Assembly (NCBI GenBank): GCA_016219375.1
Contig: JACRNC010000007.1
Location: forward strand, 62,001 to 126,000
Direction of reading: 5' to 3'
Source of the DNA: Burkholderiales bacterium
GTDB lineage: Bacteria > Pseudomonadota > Gammaproteobacteria > Burkholderiales > Burkholderiaceae_C
DNA length: 64,000 nt
The notes below the pieces were generated by a model. The model made no database searches and was not told the origin of the DNA. It saw nothing but the letters and a program-made list of their open reading frames with translations. The position numbers and the translations under genes are program-made. This document shows positions 1 to 9,547 of the stretch, one piece after another; positions within the stretch are counted from its first letter, which is position 1, and each line of letters opens with the position of its first letter.

Positions 1-870
1 TTCTTCGTCATCGGCCGCGGGCACGCGCTGGCCGGCGTCACGCTGATGGCCAGCGAGGTGGTGGTGCATGCCGTGCTGGCCAGCATCCTGATCGGCTGGG
101 ACAGCGGCTTTCACTACTACATCATCCTGGTCGTGCCCGTGGTCGTGCTCAGCACGCTGCACGGCTGGCGCGTCAAGCTGCCCGCGGCCCTGGCCTTCTG
201 CGTGCTCTATGCCGGCCTGTCGGTGGCGCTGCGCGGCGCGCAGCCGCCCTACCCGCTCGACGGCGCGATGCTCGGCGGGCTGCATCTGTTCAACGTGGCC
301 GGCATGCTGGTCATCCTGACGGCGCTGGCGGCCTACTACTTCATCCTCGTCAGCCAGGCCGAGACCACGCTGCGCCGGCTGGCCACCACCGACCCGCTGA
401 CCCAGCTCAGCAACCGCCGCCACCTGCTGGCCGTGGGCCAGGCCGAGGTGCGGCGCGTGCAGCGCTATGGCCGGCCGCTGGCCGTCGTGCTGTGCGACGT
501 GGACCACTTCAAGCTCATCAACGACCGCCACGGCCACGACGCGGGCGACGCCGTGCTGTGGGCCGTCAGCCGCGCGCTGCAGCGCGGGCTGCGCAGCATC
601 GACTGCGTGGCCCGCTGGGGCGGCGAAGAGTTCCTGCTGCTGCTGCCCGAGACGACTCTGGACGGCGCGCTGCTGCTGGCCGAGCGCCTGCGCCAGGACA
701 TCGCCGGCCTGCGCCCGGCCGCCCCGGGCGGCGAGCCGGTGACGCTGACCATGACCTTCGGCGTGGCGGCGCTGGCCGGTGAGGAGACGCTGGAGCAGGC
801 CATCTCGCGCGCCGACCAGGCGCTCCTAGCCGGCAAGCGCGAGGGCCGCAACCGCGTGGTCGCCGGCTGA
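1..870 (+). CDS. Membrane-bound diguanylate cyclase (GGDEF), 5' end cut by window
   Basis: This frame is open from the first base, so the N-terminus lies outside the window. About 289 residues are visible. The first ~110 are hydrophobic and form several membrane helices. A GGDEF domain follows, starting at the LATTDPLTQLSNRR segment. The catalytic signature is GGEEF (RWGGEEFLLLLPE), which is compatible with c-di-GMP synthesis. RSID lies exactly five residues before GGEEF and fits the RxxD inhibitory I-site, so product feedback inhibition is likely. A methionine at position 46 is internal to the hydrophobic region and is unlikely to be the true start. The signal sensed by the membrane part is unknown. 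Confidence 0.9.
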   Translation, partial: FFVIGRGHALAGVTLMASEVVVHAVLASILIGWDSGFHYYIILVVPVVVLSTLHGWRVKLPAALAFCVLYAGLSVALRGAQPPYPLDGAMLGGLHLFNVAGMLVILTALAAYYFILVSQAETTLRRLATTDPLTQLSNRRHLLAVGQAEVRRVQRYGRPLAVVLCDVDHFKLINDRHGHDAGDAVLWAVSRALQRGLRSIDCVARWGGEEFLLLLPETTLDGALLLAERLRQDIAGLRPAAPGGEPVTLTMTFGVAALAGEETLEQAISRADQALLAGKREGRNRVVAG

Positions 871-928
871 GCCGGCACGAGTCCACACCCGGCCCTCGGT
901 CAAGCCCGCTGCGCGCCGGGCCCGTCGA

Positions 929-934
929 TATACT
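929..934 (+). promoter_or_regulatory. Candidate -10 element for the ahcY operon
   Basis: TATACT matches the sigma-70 -10 consensus at five of six positions and stands out in GC-rich DNA. It lies about 7 nt before the 5' edge of the SAH riboswitch, so transcription would begin at the aptamer. No convincing -35 hexamer was found at 16-18 bp. Confidence 0.45.
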
Positions 935-940
935 GGCGCC

Positions 941-1013
941 CGCTTTCGAGGAGCGTTGCAACTCCAGCCATTGGAGCCAGGCTCGAAAGCCCTCCCCCTG
1001 CAACCGCGCTCAC
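941..1013 (+). ncRNA. S-adenosylhomocysteine (SAH) riboswitch in the ahcY leader
   Basis: The leader contains the conserved SAH-riboswitch pattern GAGGAGCGTTGCAA, then CAGGCTCG, then CAACCGCGCTCAC. Visible pairing: GAGCG (951-955) with CGCTC (1007-1011) and TTGCA (956-960) with TGCAA (999-1003) make P1. CTCCA (962-966) with TGGAG (972-976) makes the small internal hairpin. CTTTCGAG (943-950) can pair with CTCGAAAG (982-989) as the long-range pseudoknot helix. In this class SAH binding raises expression of SAH-recycling genes, and the next gene is SAH hydrolase. The RNA ends about 88 nt before the ahcY start. Confidence 0.93.
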
Positions 1014-1100
1014 CCGCCTGCTGTCCATCCGGGTGAGTGAGTCTCTCGACCTCCCCTGCACCTGTTTCGACGCGGCGGCTGCCTTCACCGGAGCTGAGCA

Positions 1101-2537
<1,437 letters not shown>

Positions 2538-2718
2538 CCACCGGGCATTGGCCACCCCCGGCGGCCTGCGGCCGGCTTGCAGCCTGCGCCGACCGGGGGA
2601 GGCGGGTCGGCTCGGCGCAGGCTCGGCCCCGCTCAAGGGCTGACCGGGTCCTCGCTCGGCCCGATGCCTGATGCGAAGGCCGGCGCTTCTTTGCCTTCCG
2701 TTGCTTTCCTTGAACCCC

Positions 2719-3498
2719 ATGCCCCGCATCGACCAGCTCCTCGTGCAGCGCGGCCTGGCGCCCAGCCGCTCGGCCGCGCAGCGGCTGATCGAACGCGGCG
2801 CCGTGCGCTGGCTCGGCCCGCAAGGCTGGCAGGTGCCGCGCAAGGCCGGCGACGAGCTGCCCGAGCGCTGCGAGCTGCAGGTCACCGACGACGCCGAGCT
2901 GCGCTGGGTGTCGCGCGGCGGGCTCAAGCTCGAAGGGGCGCTGGCGCACACCGGGCTCGACGTGGCCGGCCGCGTGGCGCTGGATGCCGGGCAGAGCACC
3001 GGCGGCTTCACCGATGTGCTGCTGGCCCGCGGCGCGGCGCGCGTGGTGGGCTTCGATGTCGGCCACGGCCAGCTGCATCCGCGCCTGCAGGCCGATGCGC
3101 GGGTGGTGGCGCTGCAAGGCCTGCACGTGCGCGAGCTGGCCGGCTCCGCGCTGGCGGCTCACGCACCGGCCGGCGGCTTCGACCTGCTGGTGGCCGACCT
3201 CGCCTTCATCCCGCTGGCCGGCTGCATCGCCCACTTGGCGCCGTGGCTGCGGCCGGGTGGCGATGCGCTGCTGCTGGTCAAGCCGCAGTTCGAGCTGGGC
3301 CCGGCGCACGTGGGCAAGGGCGGCGTGGTGCGCGACGAGGCCTCGCGCCTGGCCGCCCGGCAGGCCGTGCGCCAGGCCTGCGAGGCGGTGGGCTGGACCG
3401 TGGTGGACGACTTCCCCAGCCCGATTGCCGGCGGCGACGGCAATGCCGAGTTCTTCATCCACGCCCGGGCCGGCGGCGATGCACGCGCGCCGGGCTGA
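2719..3498 (+). CDS. tlyA: TlyA-family rRNA (cytidine-2'-O)-methyltransferase
   Basis: A 259-residue protein with an N-terminal S4 RNA-binding domain (RIDQLLVQRGLAPSRSAAQRLI, residues ~3-25) and an FtsJ-type SAM-dependent methyltransferase domain. The SAM-binding signature is DAGQSTGGFTDVLL and the conserved KPQFELGP segment lies near residue 190. The family includes the mycobacterial 16S/23S rRNA 2'-O-methyltransferase, long annotated as a haemolysin. The rRNA target here is inferred. The ATG at 2719 was chosen because the S4 domain starts immediately after it; an ATG at 2671 would add 16 unconserved residues. It lies between ahcY and metF, consistent with a methyl-cycle operon. Confidence 0.9.
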   Translation: MPRIDQLLVQRGLAPSRSAAQRLIERGAVRWLGPQGWQVPRKAGDELPERCELQVTDDAELRWVSRGGLKLEGALAHTGLDVAGRVALDAGQSTGGFTDVLLARGAARVVGFDVGHGQLHPRLQADARVVALQGLHVRELAGSALAAHAPAGGFDLLVADLAFIPLAGCIAHLAPWLRPGGDALLLVKPQFELGPAHVGKGGVVRDEASRLAARQAVRQACEAVGWTVVDDFPSPIAGGDGNAEFFIHARAGGDARAPG

Positions 3499-3570
3499 GG
3501 CCGATGCGCACCGTGGAGACGCCCGCTCCGTCCGGCCGACGCACACACCGATACGCCTGAAAGACACGCC

Positions 3571-4416
3571 ATGAGCGACGCCTTCCCGATCAGCATCGAG
3601 TTCTTCCCGCCCAAGACGCCGGAGGGTGCCGACAAGCTGGCCGCCGTGCGCCAGGAGCTCTACACGCTCCAGCCGCAGTTCTGCTCGGTCACCTATGGCG
3701 CGGGCGGCACCACGCAGTCGGGCACGCTGGAGACGGTGCGCGCCATCCTGGCCGAGGGCGTGGACGCCGCGCCGCATTTCTCGTGCATCGGCGCCACCAG
3801 AGCCAGCGTGCGCGAGCAGCTGGCGCAGTTCCGCGCCGCCGGCATCCGCCGCATCGTGGCCCTGCGCGGTGACCTGCCGTCGGGCTACGGCTCCGGCGGG
3901 CTGGGTGACTTCCAGTACGCCAGCGACCTGGTGGCCTTCATCCGCGCCGAGCATGGCGATGCCTTCCACATCGAGGTGGCCGCCTACCCTGAGATGCACC
4001 CCCAGGCCGCCTCGCCCCAGGCCGATCTGCAGGCCTATGCGGCCAAGGTGCGCGCGGGGGCCAGCTCGGCCATCACGCAGTACTTCTTCAATGCCGACAG
4101 CTACTGCCGGTTCGTCGAGGACACGCGGCGGCTGGGCCTGGACGTGCCGGTGGTGCCGGGCATCATGCCCATCACCAATGCCACGCAGCTGCTGCGCTTC
4201 TCGGACGCCTGCGGCGCCGAGGTGCCGCGCTGGATCCGCCTGCGCCTGCAGGCCTATGGCGACGACCGGGCGGCCATCCAGGCCTTCGGGCTGGACGTGA
4301 TCACCGCGCTGTGCGAGCGCCTGCGCCGCGAGGGCGCGCCGGGGCTGCACTTCTATTCGATGAACCAGGCCGGGCCCACGCTGGCCCTGTGCCGCCGGCT
4401 GGGGCTGGGCGGCTGA
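3571..4416 (+). CDS. metF: 5,10-methylenetetrahydrofolate reductase
   Basis: Flavoprotein that reduces 5,10-methylene-THF to 5-methyl-THF, the methyl donor for homocysteine methylation. The 281 residues match the bacterial MetF length. Recognisable segments are EFFPPKTPEG at the N-terminus, SVTYGAGGTTQSGT, the ALRGDLPSG loop, EVAAYPEMHPQA, ITQYFFNADSYCRFVE and HFYSMNQAGPT near the C-terminus. It starts 72 bp after tlyA. Being behind ahcY and its riboswitch, it may share the SAH-responsive transcript, so recycled homocysteine and its methyl donor would rise together; co-transcription is an inference. Confidence 0.97.
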   Translation: MSDAFPISIEFFPPKTPEGADKLAAVRQELYTLQPQFCSVTYGAGGTTQSGTLETVRAILAEGVDAAPHFSCIGATRASVREQLAQFRAAGIRRIVALRGDLPSGYGSGGLGDFQYASDLVAFIRAEHGDAFHIEVAAYPEMHPQAASPQADLQAYAAKVRAGASSAITQYFFNADSYCRFVEDTRRLGLDVPVVPGIMPITNATQLLRFSDACGAEVPRWIRLRLQAYGDDRAAIQAFGLDVITALCERLRREGAPGLHFYSMNQAGPTLALCRRLGLGG

Positions 4417-4845
4417 GGCTGGCGGCTGGCCTGGCGCCTGCTGACGCCGGGTGCGCCGTCGATATGGCGTCCGCACGACAGCCCGCCTGGCTCGCTCACC
4501 TGCTCGCTCACCGGCTCGCCCGGCCCGTGATGCCCTGCGCAGGTGCGCGGATGAAGGGCTTGTGGCCCTGCGGGCCGGGTTCATCCTAGTCAATCCGGGC
4601 ACCCGGGCTGCCCCGATTCAAGGCCGGCTGCCCCCGCGCCGATAGTGTTCCTGCCAGCCCGTGCATCGGAAGGGATGAGCGCCGCCTTGCGGCCTTCCCC
4701 GCCGGTGCGCTGCGCTGGCTGCCGCCGCGTTCCTCCTCGTCGTCCTCCCGCTCCAGCTTCCTAGACGCCTCATCGCCCCGACCGGCCGCAGCCCGGCGCC
4801 CTGCCGGTGCCGTCCGCCGCCGTCCCGCCCGCCTTGCCGCCTGCC
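4417..4845. other. Intergenic stretch without a recognised gene
   Basis: About 430 bp between metF and the GGDEF-EAL gene. Short open frames exist but none has a familiar domain or a convincing ribosome-binding site. No T-tract terminator was found. The stretch probably contains the promoter of the downstream gene, but I could not place it. Confidence 0.5.
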
Positions 4846-7131
4846 ATGCCCCGCTCCCGCCCCTGGCGCCTGCCTGTGCGCAGCCTGGTGTTCTACCTGG
4901 CGGTGCTGACCAGCGTGCTGGCCGTCGGGCTGGTGCTGGTGGAGCAGGGCATCCGCCGGCAGGTGGCCGTCGAGCTCCACAACGATCTCAATGCCGGCCA
5001 GCGCGCCGCCGGGCTGCTGTGGTCGCCGGTGGTGGCCCCCGGCCTGCCGGCCGCCGCGCGGCTGCGCGAGCTGCAGGCGCTGGCTGCCACGCAGGCCGTG
5101 CTGCTGCAGCGGGCGCCGCAGACGCTGCAGCTTGCCGGCCATGCTGCCGGCGCAGCCGCATCCGAGGCCGCTGCCGTGCCGGCGCTCGCGGGCCAGGTTG
5201 CCAGCCAGGTTGCTTCTCGACTCCCCGCCCAACCCGCCGCCCAACCCCCCGGACAACGCGCCCCGCTGGCCGTCGCCCAGGCCCGCACCACGGCGGGCGC
5301 AGGCGGCGCCACGGATCCCGGCTGGCAGATCGTGGCCGCCACCGTGCCCGCGGCGCTGGCCCGGGACGTGGCCCGCTGGCGTGCGCACCCGGCCGTCGCG
5401 CCCGAGCCCGGCAGCCTGGCGCTGCTGGACGGCGAGCGCTATGCCCTGCGCATCGTGCAGCTGCCGGCCTCGGCCGGCGGGCGGGCCGCGCCCGGCGCCG
5501 GGCCGTCACTGGTGCTGCTGCGCTCGGTGCGCGAGGTCTCGGCCAGCCACGACGCGCTGCGCTGGACGCTCTTCGGCCTGCTTTTCCTGGCCCTGGCCGT
5601 GCTGGCCGGCGGCGCCGCGTGGCTGACCCGGCGCGTGGTGCGCCCGCTGCGCGCGCTGGCCGAGTCGGTGCACCGCCTGGGCAGCGGCGACTACTCCACC
5701 CCCGTGCCCCTGGGCGATGCCCATGCCCTGGGTGCGCTGGCCCAGGCCATCGAGGCCATGCGCCTGGGCGTGATGCACCGCGAAAGCGAGATCCGCCGCC
5801 TGGCCTTCCGCGACGGGCTCACCGGCCTGCCCAACCGCGAGCAGTTCCGCGCCGACGTGCGCCAGGCCATCGAGCAGGCCGTGGCCAGCGGCAAGCCCTG
5901 CACCGTGCTCATGCTGGATCTCGACCGCTTCAAGCACGTCAATGACGTGCTCGGCCCGCGCCTGGGTGACCGGCTGCTGCAGCTCGTGGCCCAGCGGCTG
6001 CGCGACGCGGTGCTCTCGCCCGATCACCGCCTGGCCCGGCTGGGCGGCGACGAGTTCGCCGTACTGTTGCCGGCTACCGACCCCGCCGGCGGCCTGGTGG
6101 TGGCCCAGCGCATCCTCAAGAGCTGCGAGCGGCCGATCACCCTCTACGACCACACCGTGGACCTGGGCGCGGGCATCGGCATCGCCAGTGCGCCGGCCCA
6201 CGGCCGCGACGCGGACGAGCTGCTCAGCCATGCCGAGGTGGCCATGTATGCGGCCAAGCACCAGCAGGCCGGCACCGTCACCTATCACCCGGGGCTCGAT
6301 TCATCCAGCCAGGAGTCGCTGACCCTGCAGGGCGAGCTGCGCCAGGCGGTGGACCAGGGCCAGCTGCAGATCTGGCTGCAGCCCAAGGTCAGCCTGCTCA
6401 GCGGCCAGGTCATCGGCGCCGAGGCCCTGCTGCGCTGGCAGCACCCCGATCGTGGCCTGGTGCCGCCGATGCGCTTCATCCCCTTTGCCGAGCAGACCGG
6501 CTTCGTGCGCATCCTCACCAGCTGGATGATCGAGCGCACGGCCCTCACCTGGCGGTCGCTGCGCGCGCAGGGGCTCAATCTCAAGTTGTCGGTCAACCTG
6601 TCCACGCGCGACCTGATGGACCAGGAGCTGCCCGACAAGGTGGCGCGCCTGCTGGCCGCGCATGCGGTGGAGCCCGGCGCGCTGTGCCTGGAGATCACCG
6701 AGTCGGCCATCATGGACGACCCCCAGCGCGCGCTGGCCACGCTGGAGCGTCTGCATGCGATGGGCCTGCGCCTGTCCATCGACGACTTCGGCACCGGCTA
6801 CTCGTCGCTGGCCTACCTCAAGCGGCTGCCGGTCGATGAGCTGAAGATCGATAAGTCCTTCGTCATGAACATGGAGTCGGACCTGAGCGACGCCAAGATC
6901 GTGCGCTCCACCGTCGATCTGGCGCACAACCTGGGCCTGGCCGTGGTGGCCGAGGGCGTGGAGAACGCCAAGGCCTGGAAGCTGCTGTCCGGCCTGCGCT
7001 GCGACGAGGCCCAGGGCCACTTCATCGCCCGCGCCATGCCGGTGGACACCTTCGTGCAGTGGGCGCGCCTGTGGGCCCCGCCGCACACGGCCGACGAGCG
7101 GCTGGGGACCGAGTTCGCGGCGATGCTCTGA
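4846..7131 (+). CDS. Membrane GGDEF-EAL dual-domain c-di-GMP protein
   Basis: A 761-residue signalling protein. A basic start (MPRSRPWRLPVR) leads into a first membrane helix. A Pro/Ala-rich periplasmic region of about 200 residues, a second helix (LFGLLFLALAVLAGGAAWL) and a HAMP-like linker follow. The GGDEF domain has the intact signature RLGGDEFAVLLPAT. The EAL domain has EALLRWQHP, the DDFGTGYSSLAYLKRLP loop and DELKIDKSFV, so both cyclase and phosphodiesterase activities are possible. No RxxD I-site lies five residues before GGDEF. The ATG at 4846 was chosen because it directly precedes the membrane helix; a GTG at 4807 would add 13 residues. The net direction of activity cannot be told from sequence. 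Confidence 0.93.
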   Translation: MPRSRPWRLPVRSLVFYLAVLTSVLAVGLVLVEQGIRRQVAVELHNDLNAGQRAAGLLWSPVVAPGLPAAARLRELQALAATQAVLLQRAPQTLQLAGHAAGAAASEAAAVPALAGQVASQVASRLPAQPAAQPPGQRAPLAVAQARTTAGAGGATDPGWQIVAATVPAALARDVARWRAHPAVAPEPGSLALLDGERYALRIVQLPASAGGRAAPGAGPSLVLLRSVREVSASHDALRWTLFGLLFLALAVLAGGAAWLTRRVVRPLRALAESVHRLGSGDYSTPVPLGDAHALGALAQAIEAMRLGVMHRESEIRRLAFRDGLTGLPNREQFRADVRQAIEQAVASGKPCTVLMLDLDRFKHVNDVLGPRLGDRLLQLVAQRLRDAVLSPDHRLARLGGDEFAVLLPATDPAGGLVVAQRILKSCERPITLYDHTVDLGAGIGIASAPAHGRDADELLSHAEVAMYAAKHQQAGTVTYHPGLDSSSQESLTLQGELRQAVDQGQLQIWLQPKVSLLSGQVIGAEALLRWQHPDRGLVPPMRFIPFAEQTGFVRILTSWMIERTALTWRSLRAQGLNLKLSVNLSTRDLMDQELPDKVARLLAAHAVEPGALCLEITESAIMDDPQRALATLERLHAMGLRLSIDDFGTGYSSLAYLKRLPVDELKIDKSFVMNMESDLSDAKIVRSTVDLAHNLGLAVVAEGVENAKAWKLLSGLRCDEAQGHFIARAMPVDTFVQWARLWAPPHTADERLGTEFAAML

Positions 7132-7188
7132 CGCGGCGCGGCCAAGCGCCGGCGCGCTCGGATCCGCGCCCGCTGCGCTGCCTGCCGC

Positions 7189-7719
7189 TCAGCGCCCGTC
7201 GCGGTCGATGCGCTCCAGCAGGCCCTGCAGCGCCCGCACCACCGTCTGGCCGCGCACCGCGGCGCGGTCGCCGTCCAGGTGGCAGCACTCAGCCTGCGCC
7301 GCTTGGCCGCATTGGGCCCAGGCGATCCACACCGTGCCCACCGGCTTGTCCGGCGTGCCGCCGTCCGGCCCGGCGATGCCGGTGACGGCCACCGCCCAGT
7401 GCGCGCAGGGCTCACCGTTGTCGCGGGCGCCTACGGCCCGCAGCGCGCCTTCGGCCATGGCCAGCGCCACCGGCTCGCTGACCGCGCCGTGCTTGTCGAT
7501 CAGATCGGCCGGCACGCCCAGCATCTGCGTCTTGGAGTCGTTGCTGTAGGTGACGAAGCCGCGCTCGAAGGTGCTGCTGGAGCCGGGCACGTTGGTCACG
7601 CAGCCGGCGATCAGCCCGCCGGTGCAGGACTCGGCCGTCACCATCTGCTCGCCACGGGCTTTCAGCCGATCAGCTACCCGCTGCACCAGCACGCGTATGT
7701 CTTCACCGATCTCGATCAC
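7189..7719 (-). CDS. pncC: Nicotinamide-nucleotide amidase (CinA C-terminal family)
   Basis: Deamidates nicotinamide mononucleotide to nicotinate mononucleotide, returning DNA-ligase-derived NMN to NAD synthesis. The 176-residue protein is a stand-alone CinA C-terminal domain without the N-terminal MoCF-like part of full CinA. It carries the catalytic AESCTGGLIAG segment (residues ~29-39), a GFVTYSNDSK segment and the VTGIAGPDGGTPDKPVGTV loop. It is the last gene of a minus-strand set thiL-pgpA-pncC, an order common in betaproteobacteria. Confidence 0.93.
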   Translation of the reverse strand: MIEIGEDIRVLVQRVADRLKARGEQMVTAESCTGGLIAGCVTNVPGSSSTFERGFVTYSNDSKTQMLGVPADLIDKHGAVSEPVALAMAEGALRAVGARDNGEPCAHWAVAVTGIAGPDGGTPDKPVGTVWIAWAQCGQAAQAECCHLDGDRAAVRGQTVVRALQGLLERIDRDGR

Positions 7720-7816
7720 GGACTGCTCCTGTCGTTGATGGCTGCCTATTGAGATAGATGGGAGATGGCTGCCCGTTGATGATGCCGATGGATCTTGACG
7801 GCCGCCCGCTTCAGGC

Positions 7817-8371
7817 TCAGAGCGGGCGACGCAGGGCGACGAAGAGCGCCAGCATCAGCAGCGTGCAGCCGGCAGCCACCAGGTCGTCGATCAGGATGCC
7901 CCAGCCCTCGCGCCAGCCGATGCGTCCGCCGCGCGGCTGGATCAGCCGGTCGGCCCAGCCCACCGGGCCGGGCTTGGCCGCATCCAGCCAGCGGAACAGC
8001 ACGAAGGCGGCAAGCTGCATGCCGAAGCCCGCCGGCATCAGCACCCACAGCACCAGCCAGAAGGCGATCACCTCGTCCCACACCACCTGCCCGGGGTCGC
8101 TCGTGCCCAGGTTGCGCGCCGTGACCGTGCAGGCCCAACAGCCCACCGGCAGCGCCGCAGCCAGCACCCAGGCCCATTGCCGCTCGGTGAGCCACAGGTC
8201 GAAGACGATGAAGGCCAGCCATGCCCACAGCGTGCCCACCGTGCCCGGCGCGACTGGGCTCAGCCCGCTGCCCGCGCCCAGCGCCAGCCAGTGCGCCGGG
8301 TGGCTGCACAGGAAGCGCCAGTCGGCGCGGCGCGGGGCGTCGGCGGCAGTCGTGGAGAGGTCGGTGCTCAT
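7817..8371 (-). CDS. pgpA: Phosphatidylglycerophosphatase A
   Basis: Dephosphorylates phosphatidylglycerophosphate to phosphatidylglycerol in the inner membrane. The 184 residues include GSGLSPVAPGTVGTLWAW near the N-terminus and WDEVIAFWLVLW in the middle, both characteristic of PgpA, plus several hydrophobic helices. It lies between thiL and pncC, with about 100 bp on either side, and is probably co-transcribed with them. Confidence 0.95.
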   Translation of the reverse strand: MSTDLSTTAADAPRRADWRFLCSHPAHWLALGAGSGLSPVAPGTVGTLWAWLAFIVFDLWLTERQWAWVLAAALPVGCWACTVTARNLGTSDPGQVVWDEVIAFWLVLWVLMPAGFGMQLAAFVLFRWLDAAKPGPVGWADRLIQPRGGRIGWREGWGILIDDLVAAGCTLLMLALFVALRRPL

Positions 8372-8446
8372 CGGCTCAGCAGGGCGCAGGGATGGTGAGA
8401 AGGGGCGGGCGAGGCGGGCAGGGCAGTCGCCGGGCGGTCGGCTGCC

Positions 8447-8485
8447 GTCAGCGGAAGTGGTCAGCCGAAGTGGTCAGCGAAAGTG
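8447..8485. repeat. Three tandem copies of a 13-bp repeat over the thiL stop codon
   Basis: GTCAGCGGAAGTG (8447-8459), GTCAGCCGAAGTG (8460-8472) and GTCAGCGAAAGTG (8473-8485) are adjacent. The complement of the TCA in the last copy (8474-8476) is the thiL stop codon. The period is not a multiple of three, so extra copies would leave the protein end unchanged. Confidence 0.9.
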
Positions 8486-9436
8486 GTCGAAGGACGCCGC
8501 CTCGTGCACCACCGGCCGGCCCTGCGCGTCGTGCAGGCGCAGTCCCGGCCCGGCCGCGATGCGCCCGATGCGCGTGACGGCCGTGCCGGCGGTCAGCTCG
8601 GCCTGGTGCACGGCGGCTCGCAGCGCAGGCGGTGCGGTGAACAGCAGCTCGTAGTCATCGCCGCCCGTCAGCGTGCACAGGCGCTGCAGGGTGGCCGGCT
8701 GGCGCGCCAGCACCGGGCCGCGCGGCACGGCGTCCGCATCAAGCTCGGCGCCCACGCCGCTGGCCTTCAGCACATGGCCCAGGTCGCCCAGCAGCCCGTC
8801 GGACACGTCGATCGCGCTGCTGGCCACGCCGCGCAGCGCCTGCCCCAGCAGCACGCGCGGCTGCGGCAGCTCCAGCGCCGGCCGCACCGCGTCGAAGTCC
8901 CGCCCGTCCAGCGACATCGCGCCGCGAAAGGCCTCCAGCGCCAGCCGCGCATCGCCCAGCCGGCCGCTGATCCAGATGTCGTCGCCCGGCCTGGCCCCGC
9001 TGCGCAGCAGGGCGGCGCCCGCCGGCACCTGGCCGAAGACGGTGATGTTGATCACCAGCGGCCCGGCCGTGGTGTCGCCGCCGACCAGGTCGCATTCGTG
9101 CTCGTCGGCCAGCGCCAGCAGCCCGCGCGCGAAGCCGGCCAGCCAGGCCTCGTCCACCCTGGGCAGCGACAGGCTCAGCGTGAAGGCCAGCGGCTCGGCG
9201 CCGCAGGCGGCCAGGTCGCTCAGGTTGACGGCCAGCGCCTTGTGCCCGAGCCGGTCCGCTGGCACGGTGGACAGGAAGTGCCGGCCCTCGACCAGCGCGT
9301 CGGTGGAGACGGCCAGCTGCTGCCCGGCGGCGGGCGCCAGCAGCGCGCAGTCGTCGCCCCCGCCCAGCACCGCGCGCGGCGCCGGCCGGCGGAAGTACTG
9401 CTCGATCAGCTCGAACTCGCCCAGGCTCATGCCCAC
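8474..9436 (-). CDS. thiL: Thiamine-monophosphate kinase
   Basis: Phosphorylates thiamine monophosphate to the coenzyme thiamine pyrophosphate with ATP. The 320-residue protein belongs to the PurM/SelD fold. It shows GGGDDCALL near residue 25, VSTDALVEGRHF near 44, GGDTTAGPLVINITVFG near 118, AIDVSDGLLGDL near 206 and TGGDDYELLFT near 260, which carry the metal- and nucleotide-binding acidic residues. The start MGMSLGEFELI has an alternative methionine two codons in. First gene of thiL-pgpA-pncC, divergent from maeB. Confidence 0.96.
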   Translation of the reverse strand: MGMSLGEFELIEQYFRRPAPRAVLGGGDDCALLAPAAGQQLAVSTDALVEGRHFLSTVPADRLGHKALAVNLSDLAACGAEPLAFTLSLSLPRVDEAWLAGFARGLLALADEHECDLVGGDTTAGPLVINITVFGQVPAGAALLRSGARPGDDIWISGRLGDARLALEAFRGAMSLDGRDFDAVRPALELPQPRVLLGQALRGVASSAIDVSDGLLGDLGHVLKASGVGAELDADAVPRGPVLARQPATLQRLCTLTGGDDYELLFTAPPALRAAVHQAELTAGTAVTRIGRIAAGPGLRLHDAQGRPVVHEAASFDHFR

Positions 9437-9476
9437 ATTGTCGACCGCGGCGGCGGCCTGGCGGGCACGCCCTTCC

Positions 9477-9482
9477 TACAAT
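9477..9482 (+). promoter_or_regulatory. Candidate -10 element for maeB
   Basis: TACAAT matches the -10 consensus at five of six positions, lies between the divergent thiL and maeB genes, and would give a leader of about 60 nt for maeB. No good -35 partner was seen, so the call is tentative. Confidence 0.35.
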
Positions 9483-9547
9483 GCCTGTTTTTGGATTGGG
9501 CCAGCCCGCGCCGTGGTCCGCGCGCGTGGGCAGCCGCCCCAGCTGCG

